Origin: Chrysaora quinquecirrha
Lineage: Eukaryota > Cnidaria > Scyphozoa > Semaeostomeae > Pelagiidae
Reading direction: 5' to 3'
DNA length: 64,000 nucleotides
Assembly (NCBI GenBank): GCA_014526335.1
Contig: JACTAT010000037.1
Coordinates: 7,936,566-8,000,565, forward strand
Shown: in pieces, positions 11,135 through 21,796 of the stretch
How positions within the stretch are numbered: the stretch's first letter is position 1
Layout: each line of letters begins with the position of its first letter
The notes under the pieces: generated by a model
What the model saw: only the letters and a program-made list of their open reading frames with translations
Database searches by the model: none
Told to the model about the DNA's origin: nothing
Position numbers and translations under genes: made by a program

Positions 11135-12320
11135 TGTAATATTGGGAGAGAGAGAGACATCGACCGACTACATCTTGGATTGGAACTGAACTAACTTATG
11201 AATTAATTACAGGAACATTTACATACAACAGACAGGAACACTTTATGGTACAAAGGTCACAGTACAAAGGTCATTAACACAAACACAGGTTGTGCACATG
11301 AATGCAGGATACTACATCTCTCCCTTTGTCAGAGAAAGAATTAAAACATTAAAACATTTAACGACATGTCCATTATTTATTGTCCTCGCTTTTTGTTGAG
11401 AAATTAGAGATTGACACAATCTTGAATCTAGATTTTGATTTGTTGTAGTCTGCTTGTCTCAGATGTCTTGAGTTCAGCCTTTCTCTCCCTTTATCTGAAA
11501 CACATTTCCAGTGAGTACACGTAAACAGCATACTAGAGGTCTTTGGACTTGGTGTTAACAATTTCTTCACTCTGTCTGGATGAAAGTTTAACCAATGTGT
11601 GTAGAAGAAACTATGTAGACTAGCCTATTGCATTTTAGTTGACTACACCAAGCTCAGCATAAACGTTGTGAGTTGGCCAACTGGGATTGCATCTACCAGC
11701 ATCGTCAATTCTTGTGATCTGGCAACCCATTCTTTTACCCACATGCTTTTGGATGACTGCACCAGCGTCCATCATCTCTTGTGTGGCCTGGCCATCCGGG
11801 TTTGCATGCTACTACCAGCGTCCGTCTTTTGAAGACCTGGCGACCCATATTTACTTCCCATGCTTTTGGATGATTGCACCAGCGTCTATCATCTCTTGTG
11901 TGACCTGGCCATCCGGGTGTGCATGTTACTACCAGCGTCTGTATTCCAAAACCTGGCGACCCATTTTAAGCGGCTCGATTAGGCCCAGTCCTAAGTCCAT
12001 CTTTTCTTCTTCCTCCAATTTTTTCCGTTGAATAAGCAATGTAGTTATTTCATACGTAACTGTTCAAGACCTCATTTCTTTTGACTTTGTCTCAAGTCAG
12101 ACTTCTTTGCCTTGAACGTTTTTCATCCTCGTCGCCAATGTAATATTGGGAGAGAGAGAGACATCGACCGACTACATCTTGGATTGGAACTGAACTAACT
12201 TATGAATTAATTACAGGAACATTTACATACAACAGACAGGAACACTTTATGGTACAAAGGTCACAGTACAAAGGTCATTAACACAAACACAGGTTGTGCA
12301 CATGAATGCAGGATACTACA
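11135..12320 (-). mobile_element. Non-autonomous LTR retrotransposon (TRIM-like), minus orientation
   Basis: Two 182-bp direct repeats (11135-11316 and 12139-12320) are identical by eye, start TG and end CA, and are flanked by the 5-bp duplication GAAGT (11130-11134 and 12321-12325). On the minus strand, TTGGCGACGAGG directly follows the 5' LTR (12127-12138), where a tRNA primer-binding site should be. AAAGGGAGAGA (11317-11327) directly precedes the 3' LTR, like a polypurine tract. The 822-bp interior has no gag-pol frame; it holds a tandem repeat of about 120 bp (from about 11746 to 11968, units containing ACCAGCGTC and CTGGCCATCCGGG). Identical LTRs mean a recent insertion. It must be mobilised by an autonomous relative elsewhere. 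Confidence 0.93.
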
Positions 12321-12554
12321 GAAGTCCTCAACATGCTAATTAGTACAAGAAGGAAAATGTTCGGGAACTATAAGAGGGATAGGCTGAGGTTTGAAATCAT
12401 GTATATATTGGCAGTTAATACCGAAGGAAAACTGAATGACCAAGAAAGAAATCGTCATGCTCGTTCTGCAATTGAGCTATTTCAGCTTCGCAACAAAGAT
12501 GCAGATATGACTGAAAAATTCAACGAGCTGCGACATTTTGTCGATGCTCCGTGA
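12321..12554 (+). pseudogene. Severed C-terminal tail of the NOD-like receptor
   Basis: Once one copy of GAAGT is discounted, this stretch continues the receptor frame exactly (frame 3 on both sides) and runs about 76 codons to TGA at 12552-12554. It encodes charged helices (QERNRHARSAIELFQLR, MTEKFNELRHFV) of the same style as the upstream repeats. The LTR insertion now separates it from the rest, so it is not translated unless the element is spliced out or absent in another allele. Confidence 0.82.
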
Positions 12555-12599
12555 GCAATAACTCTTTCACGTCGAGGTCAGTGTCCCACTTACTTAAGA

Positions 12600-13574
12600 C
12601 CCTGGGCAAACGATCGAACATATTCGGTGAAACAGTTGAAAATTTGCTTGTAAAACACAATTTATAATTGTTTGGCCACGTCGCAAAACATTGCTTGTTA
12701 AGTATTTTCACTTGCGACAGGCACATAATGCTTATGAAGTTTTCCGGAAACACTATTAAGCGCATTCCACTAATCGAACGTTGTATTGTGACATGGCTAA
12801 CCGAGGGGCATTTCACTTATCGAAAAGGCGCACAAGATTTCTGTAGAAACTAAAGGATTTCCAAGGGATTTCTGTGAAAACATTACAGATCCCAGCAAAT
12901 AGTGTATGGGATTCTAAAAGGTGAATCGCCCTTCCTGGCAAACGGTTAAACATTTAACGATGCATTCTAAAAAAAAAAAAACAAAACCACAGACAACATA
13001 AAAGAAAAAAATTATATCAAATAAGTTTCAGTTTTCATTTTAATCAATTCTGCCAGTTGCTTCTGCGATTTCAATGTTACACTTCTTTTTTTCATAAACA
13101 ACCGCTCAATAAGCAACTAGGGCTGAACTGACCTTAACATTAAGCAACTTGAGGGCTCAATTGAATTACTGTAAGCAACTTAGAAGTCAAACAACAAAGC
13201 TTATTTTCTTTCTTGTGTTAGGAAATTGTTCTTCGTTCTTACGTTTTGCATTTTGAAGTTCGTTAGCTAACGTTTTTCCACTTACTGTCTCCCAAAAGTC
13301 ATGTTGTAGGCCTAACAGATGACGATTTTGACCTACGAAGTCAGGGGTGGTTAGGATGTATACTGTACATCCTTGCAAACTTGTCAGTTACATTGAGAAG
13401 CAAGAAAAGAGCCAAAATAACAGGTTTTAGGGGGTACCAGGCATTCTGTGACGGCTGAAATCTTAGATGTATTAAGCAACTCTTGAGGGCTGGACCAAAG
13501 TCAAGTTGCTTATTGAAAAAAAAAGTGTATCAATGTTCGACCTACAACCTACAACATTTGATCGTTTGCCCAGG
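12600..13574. mobile_element. hAT-type MITE, (C)CCTGGGCAAACGATC ends, with a nested MITE
   Basis: Left end CCCTGGGCAAACGATC, right end GATCGTTTGCCCAGG. The flanking 8-mers ACTTAAGA (12592-12599) and ACTTAACA (13575-13582) differ at one base, fitting an aged 8-bp hAT duplication. A second element (13080-13527) is inserted inside. No transposase. Confidence 0.6.
13080..13527. mobile_element. CACTT-type MITE, word AAGCAAC (longest copy)
   Basis: TA-flanked (13078-13079, 13528-13529), ends CACTTCTTTTTTTCATAA and TTATTGAAAAAAAAAGTG. AAGCAAC occurs near the left end (TAAGCAACTAGGGCT), internally (AAGCAACTTGAGGGCT, TAAGCAACTTAG, AAGCAACTCTTGAGGGCTGG) and inverted at the right end (GTTGCTTATTG). It shares its interior with the copies at 24.6-24.8, 57.7 and 58.4 kb. 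Confidence 0.75.
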
Positions 13575-14321
13575 ACTTAACAATGCCATTTTTTGATTAG
13601 GCCTATTCAATTTACAGAATAACCCTTACATTGGGTTAAGGTATATAGTTTAATCGTAAACAAAATTTTGAAATAGTAAAAAATTTTCAAATCAAGTTAC
13701 AGACAATGTCTAAGATAACCTAAAATATTCAAGAGATAGCAAAATTAAATATTCCTTCGCTCAAAAAACTGTGAATACTAGGAACAGTTTGCCCAGAAAG
13801 AAGGCGAATAATCACACGGCATAAAAACTCAACTTAATGGTGCCTGCGCAAAGTAATGGTAGCCGTGAAAATAACAAAACAGAAAGGATATTGCATTTAA
13901 TTCTAGGAAAATATTTCTATTTTCAAAATTTTTAATTAGAATTCCGTGAAAATAGTGTAAATCCAGGAATTCTGAGATTTTGCATTTTGCACTTAAGCAT
14001 TTGGCACTTTCAAACAATCATTACTTTGCAACTTGCAACTTGCATGCAATCATTTGAAAACTACAAATAGGCCCATTTTTAGTAAGTCAGGGTCACGTAG
14101 CAGCTATTGTTCTTTGGAGGTTGCAGCTCCCCCAAATAACTTATGAAACCCATTGTTTTTAGTATTGTTTTATGTAGTTGCCTATTGTTTCTATTGTTTT
14201 ACGAACAATTAAGCCGTCTTAAAATTTCCCTCTTCCTACACTACTGTAAGTACAATGTCACCAATGCTCTTGAGTACAACACTGCAGTGCTTTGAATTCG
14301 GGGAAAATGGAACGGAATATT

Positions 14322-17300
14322 TCATTCATTTTTCATCATTTGTAATAGACTAGATCGTGCATTTGCAAGTATTTTGAATGCCTCTTCTGTCCCAGGTGCA
14401 GAGCTCTTGTCTGGATGTAACAAAACTGCCAATCTTTTATATGCTTTGTTGACGTCCTCACTAAAATGTAAAAACGAACCACAGTTAGTATGGTTCTCCT
14501 CTACTAACTATGAATGAACATGGTGGTTTTTAGCATAGGTACTACCATAGCACTACAATGATTGTCCATAGCTTAGGAAGATTCTACTTGTAGTGCTTGA
14601 GATGCTGTTTGAGTAAAGGGTGAAATTTTGTTCGTGTAAAGCCCTGGACAAATGAGCTGAACATTTTACTGAACATTTGCGAAAATTGTAGCAACATTGT
14701 TCAGTAAATGTTTGATTAGAATAAAAAATGTTCGATGAACACAATTTGTTTCAGGTATTTTAAGTTCATTTGGTCACCCAACTGAACATAGCCAAAAAGG
14801 TTCAATGGCATGTTCAGTGAAATAATTAGTGTTTAGTGAAATGTTCAGTTCATTTGGCCACTCGGCACTGAATATAGCCGAAACTGTTCAATTGCATGTT
14901 CAGTGAAATGCTCAGTTCATTTGCCCAGGGCCTTTCATCTATCATTTTTTTTCCCGTTGTACACGCTTTTTTGTTTCATAAAGAACCTTGTTCAAGGTCT
15001 AGTTCCACAAGTTCCTTACTTTTGGACCTCTTTTGATTTAAGGACCAAATTTCCCTTAGTAAATTACCTGCATATTTAGTGCCATGACTATAAAGATACT
15101 AGATACACTTGTATGTGAGCAAAGCTGAAAACTACTCAAGGAAACATTTGATACATGCGTAACATACAGGGTACTCCAAAAAAAGGAACTCGGTAACGAA
15201 ACCTTTGTACTTAAGTCAAAATTTAATTTTTGGGCTTGAAATTTGGAACATATGTTTTTGAAGGAATAAGAATGATGCAGACATTACTTTATAGTACTTT
15301 ACTTCATTAACAGCGCTAGGAAGAAACAAAATTTTTTACACAATATTTTTTTAACACAAAGAACGACCAAATATGCACTTCAAAAAAGCACAACTCGGAC
15401 AAAAATGTATTGGCATTGAAGCCATGGTTTTGTAATAACAACAATTTCTAAATCGGGTTCCTTTTTTTGGAACACCCTGTACAATCTATGTTAGGTTAAC
15501 TGCAAATGTATGGGACCGGCGTCCTAATTCTTGATCTTTGGTAGTGATAGAGATATTCAAAATTGAAAAGTTCCTTAGTAATTTTATCCTTAATAGTTTA
15601 AGTTTCTAAATGATTGGACCTCCTACATGTAGGTACCTTATAAAGTGGTTCTTTGTAAAAAAAAAAAAAAACACGTGTATCGTGACCCAGCAGATGCTGA
15701 TCTTTTATTCGTACGATGTCTCAGTTATACGGGCCACACATCTATCAGCTAGAACATGGTCAAATGAGCAAACATTGTTGGTGAAAAATTTAAGATTTAC
15801 TTTAGAGGCAACGTTTAACCGTTTAGCCCCATCACAAAACATTGTTAGACAAGCTAAGGTAAGAATAAGAAATAATAAGAAAGAAACCACATTTCTCATT
15901 GCCCGATGATGGGAGACGGATCTCTCTCGAAACGTTGCCCAACTAAATATCAAAGGCTTGTCATGATAAGTGGTGACCATCATGTCTAATACGGTGTCAG
16001 AAACAGCCTTGATAAGTCCAAATATATTTACTAAGCTAAGGTAAACTAAATTTGTTGCCCAGTGTTTTTTAAATAGTTCGAAAACATTTCTTCGTGACAC
16101 AAACAAAAATGTTTGACAAATATAGTTTTGCAACATAGCCAAACGGTCGGATGTTTCGCTTGACAAGCAAATTTCAAATGTTTGACAAACAATGTTTGAT
16201 CGTTTAGCCGAGCATGAAGATGAGAACTTAAGCTTTCCCAAACATACCTGGAAGCGCCAGGGCGTAATCCTAATCGATCGAAATTATCTTTTCCATGTTT
16301 CAACTGCCTGATTGCATCCACTTGTTCTTTTGTGTAGCCTAACGACAAACTTCCTAATTTGGGCTTTTCACCGCTTTCTATTGTATGGACCATTGTACAG
16401 AAGAGAACCTAAAACAATGAGATTATTGTTCAGTGACAACCTGCTTTGCTAGCCACGATTATCCAGACGAGATTTTTAAATATGATCAAATTATAACATT
16501 GAACATATTTGTTATGTAAAGGTGGTTGAAAACCGTGCCATCATTTTTGGCCAAAATGTTGGCCGAAAGTACACTACATTTCAGCACAGTTTGCTATACC
16601 ATTTGATCAAATTTCGGGAAGCTAATATCATCTGCAAATGACATCTTGCACCTCTTGCAAGCATGCTCATTCTTTTGATTGCAAACGAAGAATTAAAACT
16701 CGGAAGAGGAGCTATTTCTTTTATGCCTCTCTTCGAATAAGTCAGACTATTAAGTGCCTAATTGCTGGGGGGGGGGGGGAGGGGTTGGAATAGGCCAGGG
16801 CTGCAATTTCATTCAGGATAGATTTGGCGGGTGCTCGAACTTGTCATGGAAGTGCTGAAACGCCTGAAAACTGCTGAAACGACTTTAAAGCACACTAAGG
16901 CAATCCATATTGTAACAAAAATAGATTGTAAATTTCACACCAGGGAAATGATAGTTACTTATGTAAAAAATATACACCAAAATTAATCGGATGCGAAAAC
17001 GTTGCAGCCAAGCATCGATAGATGTAGGGTGCCTTCCTTTGGAGCGAAGCAAAAGTTTGATTCGACATTGTAGCGATCTTTTCATAGCAGCAGCGAAGCT
17101 ACTTCGCTTTTCCTCGGCAAAGCAAGTGAATTTCTGTCGTAGCAGTGCGCTTTTATTGCTTAGCCAAGCAACGAAGATTTTCTTTGCTCTTGTTGAACTG
17201 ACTCGGTTTTTTCGTTGTATCTTGGTGCGTCTTTAGGTTACGTGATAATTTTGGACTTGGTCGAGTCTGATTTTCGCGCCCAAATGGCTGGAAAGGAGGC

Positions 17301-20300
17301 AAAGCCAACTTTTAAAGATTTGTGTCAAGATTTGTCAAAATTTTTCCTTATTGCGTGAATTTTCACAGTTTGTTGCGACAGCTACTTGAAAGAGGCTAGA
17401 TACTTTCTGGAAACTTGATATTTTCTCGAAAGACCGGATGCAAATTTCTGATTCGCTTCAAAAGAACCCAACTGTAACCGGGCACCTCTTCAGATGTGAC
17501 CGGACATCTTTACTGTGGACACCTTCGAACAACGGACACGTATTTCTGGATCGACATAGTCCCCTGTTCCCATGAGAAAATCCCCTTGTTCCCCGTTCCC
17601 TTGTTCCCTGGATACATTTCGCATGTTCCCACGTTTCCTGGAACCCGTAAACGACCCTAAAATTTTCGTCTCAAAGGTCACTTATAAGCAAAAACAAACT
17701 TCCATACAGTATCCAGCTTTCTACACCGGATAATACCGTTTTCGCCATCTTGAAGTTCCAATGTATTAGCTACTACTGGCCTACGCTCTTTTTTTTACAA
17801 GAAACTAAGATTTTTTTCACTACTCAAAGTTTCTTAATTGTTGGGCAATTTGGTACTGAAAGTTTCTTAGCAGTTTCTCAGGGATCAAAATTTTTCTAAT
17901 GCCAAAACAGGTAATTGACACTTAAATTTGACAAATAGAAGAAGCAATACAATTCACGTTTACATCACCTGTTTTTCGCAAAAATAAACACTCAAAGTGT
18001 GACAAAAGTTCGTTTCTCGATGCTATTTTTCTAATTCTAAAGATTGTTGAGACCTGCGAGTTTCTTATCATTTTTGGTCGAGTACTGGAAGTTTCTTAAC
18101 CAATATTGATCTCAGTACTGAGTTTCTTATAAACGAGTTTCTTATAAAAAAAGAGTGTACCTTGAACATTTCTTGTATTCCTTCTCCGTTTTGTGCTGAT
18201 GTTTCAAAGTATAAAAATCCTTTGCTTTCAGCCCATAGTCTTCCTTCACTTTCGTTAACTTTCCTATTTGACACAGTATCTGTTTTATTTGCACATACAG
18301 CAAAGACAACATTGTCAACTTCTGATGGATTTCCTATTTCCTTTTTCATTTCATCGAGCCACCGCTCTAATGCATCGAATGAATCTCTTCTTGTTACATC
18401 ATAAACAAGAATTGCTCCTTGTGTGTCTTTGTAGAACTCATTACGAACCTAGAATTAATAGAAGAGCAATTATTACAAAAACTTCTGTGATGCAGTGAAC
18501 GAACAGAATTAACAGTCATCCTGTTTTGTTGTTGTTGCTCTATTTCGAGTAAGCTTTGGCTTTCTTATTTCTAGCTTTTTCAGCTAATTGAAGCCTACTA
18601 TGCATGCGGCGTCCAGGCATACGACTTCTAGTTTAACGTCGTTTCCGAAGGACCGCGGAGTGAGTTGGTTTGTCATCCATCTGATAAGACACCCATCCAT
18701 CAGTTGAACGCAAAAGGCCAAGCTGAACTTCACTTGCCTAACGAAAACATGACAAAGCCGCTTGGCCACTTAATCCATAAACGCAACGTTTAGCAGCGTT
18801 TCAGTTGGAAAAAAGCCTCGAAGTTTCTTGGCGATGATTGGGGCGACCGACCCCCTGTGCCACTTTGGCTACGCCACTGCTTTTCTGAACCGAGAACGTC
18901 ATATGAACGTCATATGGGAAAATGGGTTTATCAACAAAAAAAAGTTCCCTATGAATTATGCAAAATCTAAAGCGTTTGATTGATACCTCATAGAAGTATG
19001 GGTGACCTGCCATATCAAATATATTCACTTTCACGTTCTTTTCCCCAGCTTTTATCCTGCAAAATATTTAAGCAAGAATAATGTAGTCTTGGCATCAACC
19101 CGGCTACACGTTTTTTTATAAGAACACTGAAATTGAAGAAAGCCATGCAGTGTTCTTAATTTTTCCGATTTGAAGGCTTAAAATTTGCTTAACATGTTCT
19201 TAATTTTCTTGCTTTTTAGAAAGAAAATTCTAATTTGTGTCTAGCTTCACAAAGCCTTGTAATGTTCTTAGCGTGTTCTTAACTTTTCAGCCTCGGAAGT
19301 CTTATGTTCTTATATACTTTGTTCTTGTAAAAAGAACGTGTATGCATGAAACATGCATAGAACAGAACGGGGAAAATGTAGACTTGGAAATGAAAAATTG
19401 TCAATAACTTACTTTGTAACTCCATAATCTATACCAATTGTAGCCATGTATTTTGAGACAAACCTTTTTTCACAGTATCTTTTGATAATGCAGCTCTACA
19501 AAGGAAACCTTATGTTTAGAATTATTTATCAATATCACGCAGGCGATATATACGCACACTACTGTGATGGATACCCACTACGGTGGTGGGTTGTTATGCT
19601 TGATGTGGTGGGGTTGTTATCGTACTGTGGTGGTTTCGCAGTACTGTGGTAGGTTATTATGCTTGATGTGGTGAGATATTTTTCTTGATATGGTGGTGTT
19701 CTTTGCGTACTGTGGTGGATAAGCACTACTGTGGTGGGTTGTTATGCTTGTTGTGGTGATATCGTTTGCGTACTGTGGTAGTATGTTTTGCTAACTGTTG
19801 TGGTATTTTTTGCGCACTGTGTTGGTTAAGCACTACTGTTGTGGGTTGTTATGCTTGATGTGGTGGTATGTTTTGCCAATCGTGGTGGTATGCTTTGCGT
19901 ACTGTGGTGGTATGTTTTGCGAACTGTGGTGGTATTTTTTGCGTACTGTGGTGGTATTTTTTGCGTACTGTGGTGGTATTTTTTTGCGTACAAAATGCAG
20001 ACCTTAATTGTGGGTTTCCATACGATTGTTACGAACGTTTGGACTGTTATAAGCAACTTTACCTATCTTGGTGATTTTACATCAGTGTTCTTGCACGTTT
20101 TTTGTAAGGAACTTTTTGTCTGAGTTGAGAATAGAGTTCCTTAATTTTTAACAAAATGAAGCTTAGAGTTCCTTATACTGTTCCTTGTCGTCAAATATGT
20201 TTGAATACTAACTTTTACAGCAAATTCATTAAAAGCTTTTTAACAATTTAAACATTTAAACCTTCGTTTTCTAACTCTGGATATAAATTGAGTATTTTAG

Positions 20301-20889
20301 CGAAGTGCGATTGGAAAAATGTTGTTATTCGGTTATTTTGTAGTAAAAATCCATCTTGTTCTTGAAAGAAGTTATTCTTAGTTATTCACCCAAGCCCCAA
20401 CGGTTGCTTAAAGATCATTACTTCTTTGGGAATTTTCAGTCTCGAATTCCTTATAAAAAAGGTATTCCTTATAAAAAGGGCGTGTGTATTTTTAGGAAAC
20501 GTGCACAGACGATAATAGAAACTTCACTGGAATCACTGGAATCGCTGAAGCTGTTCATAGTGATCAAAATTAATAAAGTCCGGTACGGGTATGTGTCCCC
20601 CATATGGGTGGGTTTTTGGCCCTGAAGTTCTCTGAACATGGGTATGATTTTAACCAAAACCCAATAAAAGAGGCTGGCAAATTGAAGAAACGTCGAAAGT
20701 TTAACTTTGATTCGGTCAGAAAAGAGGTAAAATCGCGTCAAAGATTTTCGTACGTAGTACAATATCAAGCAATAATAAGGCCTATAAAGTTTTATTATTC
20801 AAGGCATCAATAGAATAATGACTTACCTTCCCAACTTCTGCATTCCCCATGCTGATCAGCTTAACTCTAAGCGTGTTTGAATTTGTCAT
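14322..20889 (-). CDS. DNAJC27: DNAJC27 (RBJ): Rab-like GTPase fused to a J domain, six exons
   Basis: Exons on the minus strand: 20827-20889, 19413-19495, 18987-19056, 18161-18448, 16248-16408, 14322-14460. All junctions are GT-AG with matching phases, total 804 nt = 267 residues plus TGA; human DNAJC27 is 273. GTPase motifs: P-loop GNAEVGKS (15-22), DMAGHP in the DxxG position (A replaces T, as in the family), NKTD (126-129), ETSAQ. The C-terminal J domain ends with LLHPDKS (HPD at 237-239). The family is a nuclear/cytoplasmic atypical Rab linked to MEK/ERK signalling. Exon 1 encodes the diagnostic LISMGNAEVGK. Introns are full of MITEs; the exon-4 donor lies inside a transposon target site. 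BIN3 starts about 200 bp away on the opposite strand, so a shared promoter is plausible. Confidence 0.95.
14638..14937. mobile_element. MITE with GCCCTGG ends and iterated TGAACAT words
   Basis: Ends AAAGCCCTGGACAAATGAG and CTCAGTTCATTTGCCCAGG are inverted repeats. Inside, TGAACA, TTCAGTGAAATG and TTCATTTGGCCAC recur eight or more times on both strands. It resembles the 12600-13574 element but uses CAAATGAACTGAAC instead of CAAACGATCGAAC. It lies in DNAJC27 intron 5; no clear target duplication. Confidence 0.55.
15167..15479. mobile_element. Mariner-type MITE, CAGGGTGTTCC ends
   Basis: TA-flanked (15165-15166, 15480-15481); ends CAGGGTACTCCAAAAAAAGG and CCTTTTTTTGGAACACCCTG. 313 bp, no coding. 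A related copy lies at 47312-47819. Tc1/mariner elements duplicate TA. Confidence 0.72.
15705..16240. repeat. MITE-like repeat (GTTTGATCG / CAAATG words) interrupted by a Penelope tail
   Basis: Recurring words (TCAAATGAGCAAACATTG, GTTTGACAAACAATG, GTTTGATCGTTTAGCCGAGC) run on both sides of the 15863-16032 insertion. The two flanks rejoin cleanly when the insertion is removed. Ends are not sharply defined; it lies in DNAJC27 intron 5. Confidence 0.45.
15863..16032 (+). mobile_element. 5'-truncated Penelope-like element tail with 12-bp target duplication
   Basis: 170 bp flanked by AAGCTAAGGTAA (15851-15862 and 16033-16044). It contains CATTGCCCGATGATGGGAGA and CTCGAAACGTTGCCCAAC, nearly identical to 24464-24560, which follows the GIY-YIG remnant. 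This links it to the same retroelement family. 5' truncation with a long duplication fits target-primed insertion. Confidence 0.72.
16745..16810. repeat. G-rich repeat fragment (AAGTGCCTAATTGCTGGGG)
   Basis: A short fragment, ending in a long G-run, of the element family also seen at 25.7 kb and 62.4 kb. It lies in DNAJC27 intron 4. Confidence 0.4.
17784..18157. mobile_element. CGCTC/CACTC-type MITE, word AAGAAAC, inserted in a splice donor
   Basis: Ends CGCTCTTTTTTTTACAAG and TTATAAAAAAAGAGTG, flanked by TA (17782-17783, 18158-18159). AAGAAAC is present at the left end and at least five times inverted (GTTTCTTA), three of these next to a (C/G)AGTACTG-like module. The right flanking TA is positions +2 and +3 of a DNAJC27 intron on the minus strand, so the element begins at intron position +4. 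Confidence 0.75.
19107..19340. mobile_element. CACG-type MITE, word AAGAACA
   Basis: TA-flanked (19105-19106, 19341-19342). Left end CACGTTTTTTTATAAGAACA; inside TGTTCTTAATTTTTCC, TGTTCTTAATTTTC, ATGTTCTTAGCGTGTTCTTAA, ATGTTCTTATATAC; right end TTGTAAAAAGAACGTG. The copy at 25.3 kb shares word and interior. DNAJC27 intron 2. Confidence 0.75.
19530..19990. repeat. Minisatellite, GTACTGTGGTGGTAT units
   Basis: Imperfect units of GTACTGTGGTGG with TTATGCTTGATGTGGTGG and TTTTGCG variants; the last three units are a clean 22-bp repeat. It lies in DNAJC27 intron 1. Overlapping frames on both strands reflect the repeat, not genes. Confidence 0.75.
20094..20484. mobile_element. CACG-type MITE, word AAGGAAC
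   Basis: Left end CACGTTTTTTGTAAGGAAC; inside GAGTTCCTTAATTTTT and GAGTTCCTTATACTGTTCC; right end ATTCCTTATAAAAAGGGCGTG. Flanked by TG rather than TA on both sides. DNAJC27 intron 1. Confidence 0.62.
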
Positions 20890-21088
20890 GTTAATAAGTT
20901 AACTATTGGTTGTTTTATGGTAATTATTTAATGTAATGGGCACTTCCTCTAACATATTGGGCTGATTTAGCCTAGGGCCATCTTACTTCCTGATTTTTCA
21001 AGTATTTCTTACTTTCCACTCTGGCTGTCACCCCTGTCTGACATCTTCTTTTTAGAAGGTAGACAGTATTTAGTAGATGTAGATGTAG

Positions 21089-21796
21089 GATGATACCGAG
21101 CTTGATACACAATTTCAGCAAATCGTGCAAGCTGAAAATTTAACTAAAAAGCTGTCGAAAGACACGAAAAAATGCCTCGAATCAGAGACCAATTTGTCCA
21201 AGCTTGAACAACGCATTGCATATGAACTTGTAAATAGCTCTAAGCAGATAAAAGACGCAGAAAAGCTTGCAGAGCATGCTGAAAAATACAGGAATGTAAC
21301 TAGCCAAACTGAAGATTCCCAACTGCAAAGAGATGTGGCTCTTCGACTGACATTTTCACAGCCAATGAAAGCGCTCTGTGAAAAATTCCCAGCTGTTCAT
21401 TCTGCTATAAAAAGAAGAGAACAAAGCCAGCAAGACTATTTCAAATATCTGTCCCGAAAGGAAAAACTTTCAAGAGATCCAGGCAGCACCCAGTCAGGAA
21501 AATACGATGCTAATGAGAAATATTTGGACAGAACAAGGAATGATTTTGAACGAAGAACCAAACAGCTGAATGAAGATTTGCCAAAATTTTTGGCTGAAAG
21601 ATTTTCATATTTTGATCCATGCTTCAAGGCGTTGATGCAGTCATATCAATGCCACAATGAAGCATCAAAATGTCTTTATGATCAATTAGATTCAGAGCTT
21701 GGGTTTACTCTTCCATCAAGTGAACAGGAATTTGAAATGACAACTGAAAAAATGCTTGAAGACATTAGAGCTCTTTCTATAGTTAAAGTCAAATAA
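21089..21796 (+). CDS. BIN3: BIN3 (bridging integrator 3), BAR-domain exon
   Basis: After a GATGTAG acceptor-like site (21088) the frame is open for 235 codons to TAA. The order of motifs follows BIN3: LTKKLSKDTKK, VHSAIKRREQSQQDYFKYLSR, RNDFERRTKQLNEDLPKFL, ERFSYFDPCFKALMQSY and the family-typical end EDIRALSIV. It is an N-BAR type coiled-coil that dimerises, bends membranes and regulates actin. Human BIN3 is 253 residues, so only the short N-terminus (MSWIPFK-like) is missing. I found no exon for it in the roughly 200 bp between here and the DNAJC27 start; it may lie further upstream, overlapping DNAJC27. Alternatively this is a retrocopy, though the intact frame argues against decay. Confidence 0.85.
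   Translation, partial: DDTELDTQFQQIVQAENLTKKLSKDTKKCLESETNLSKLEQRIAYELVNSSKQIKDAEKLAEHAEKYRNVTSQTEDSQLQRDVALRLTFSQPMKALCEKFPAVHSAIKRREQSQQDYFKYLSRKEKLSRDPGSTQSGKYDANEKYLDRTRNDFERRTKQLNEDLPKFLAERFSYFDPCFKALMQSYQCHNEASKCLYDQLDSELGFTLPSSEQEFEMTTEKMLEDIRALSIVKVK

Noticed and set aside
13187..13378. A frame of about 60 codons shared with 57790-58011 (TTPDF..NRHLLG..QHDFWETVSGKTLANELQ)
   Set aside because: It lies inside two copies of the same MITE. The differences I can read between the copies nearly all change the amino acid, so there is no sign of selection on a protein; the match only reflects shared repeat ancestry.
16046..16247. Extension of the DNAJC27 exon-5 frame past 16248
   Set aside because: Splicing at AG|GTATGT (16248/16247) joins the J-domain exon in phase, matching the known protein; the extension is intronic repeat.
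19530..19990. Regular direct repeats that could suggest a CRISPR array
   Set aside because: No spacers of unique sequence; it is a 22-bp tandem minisatellite in a eukaryotic intron.
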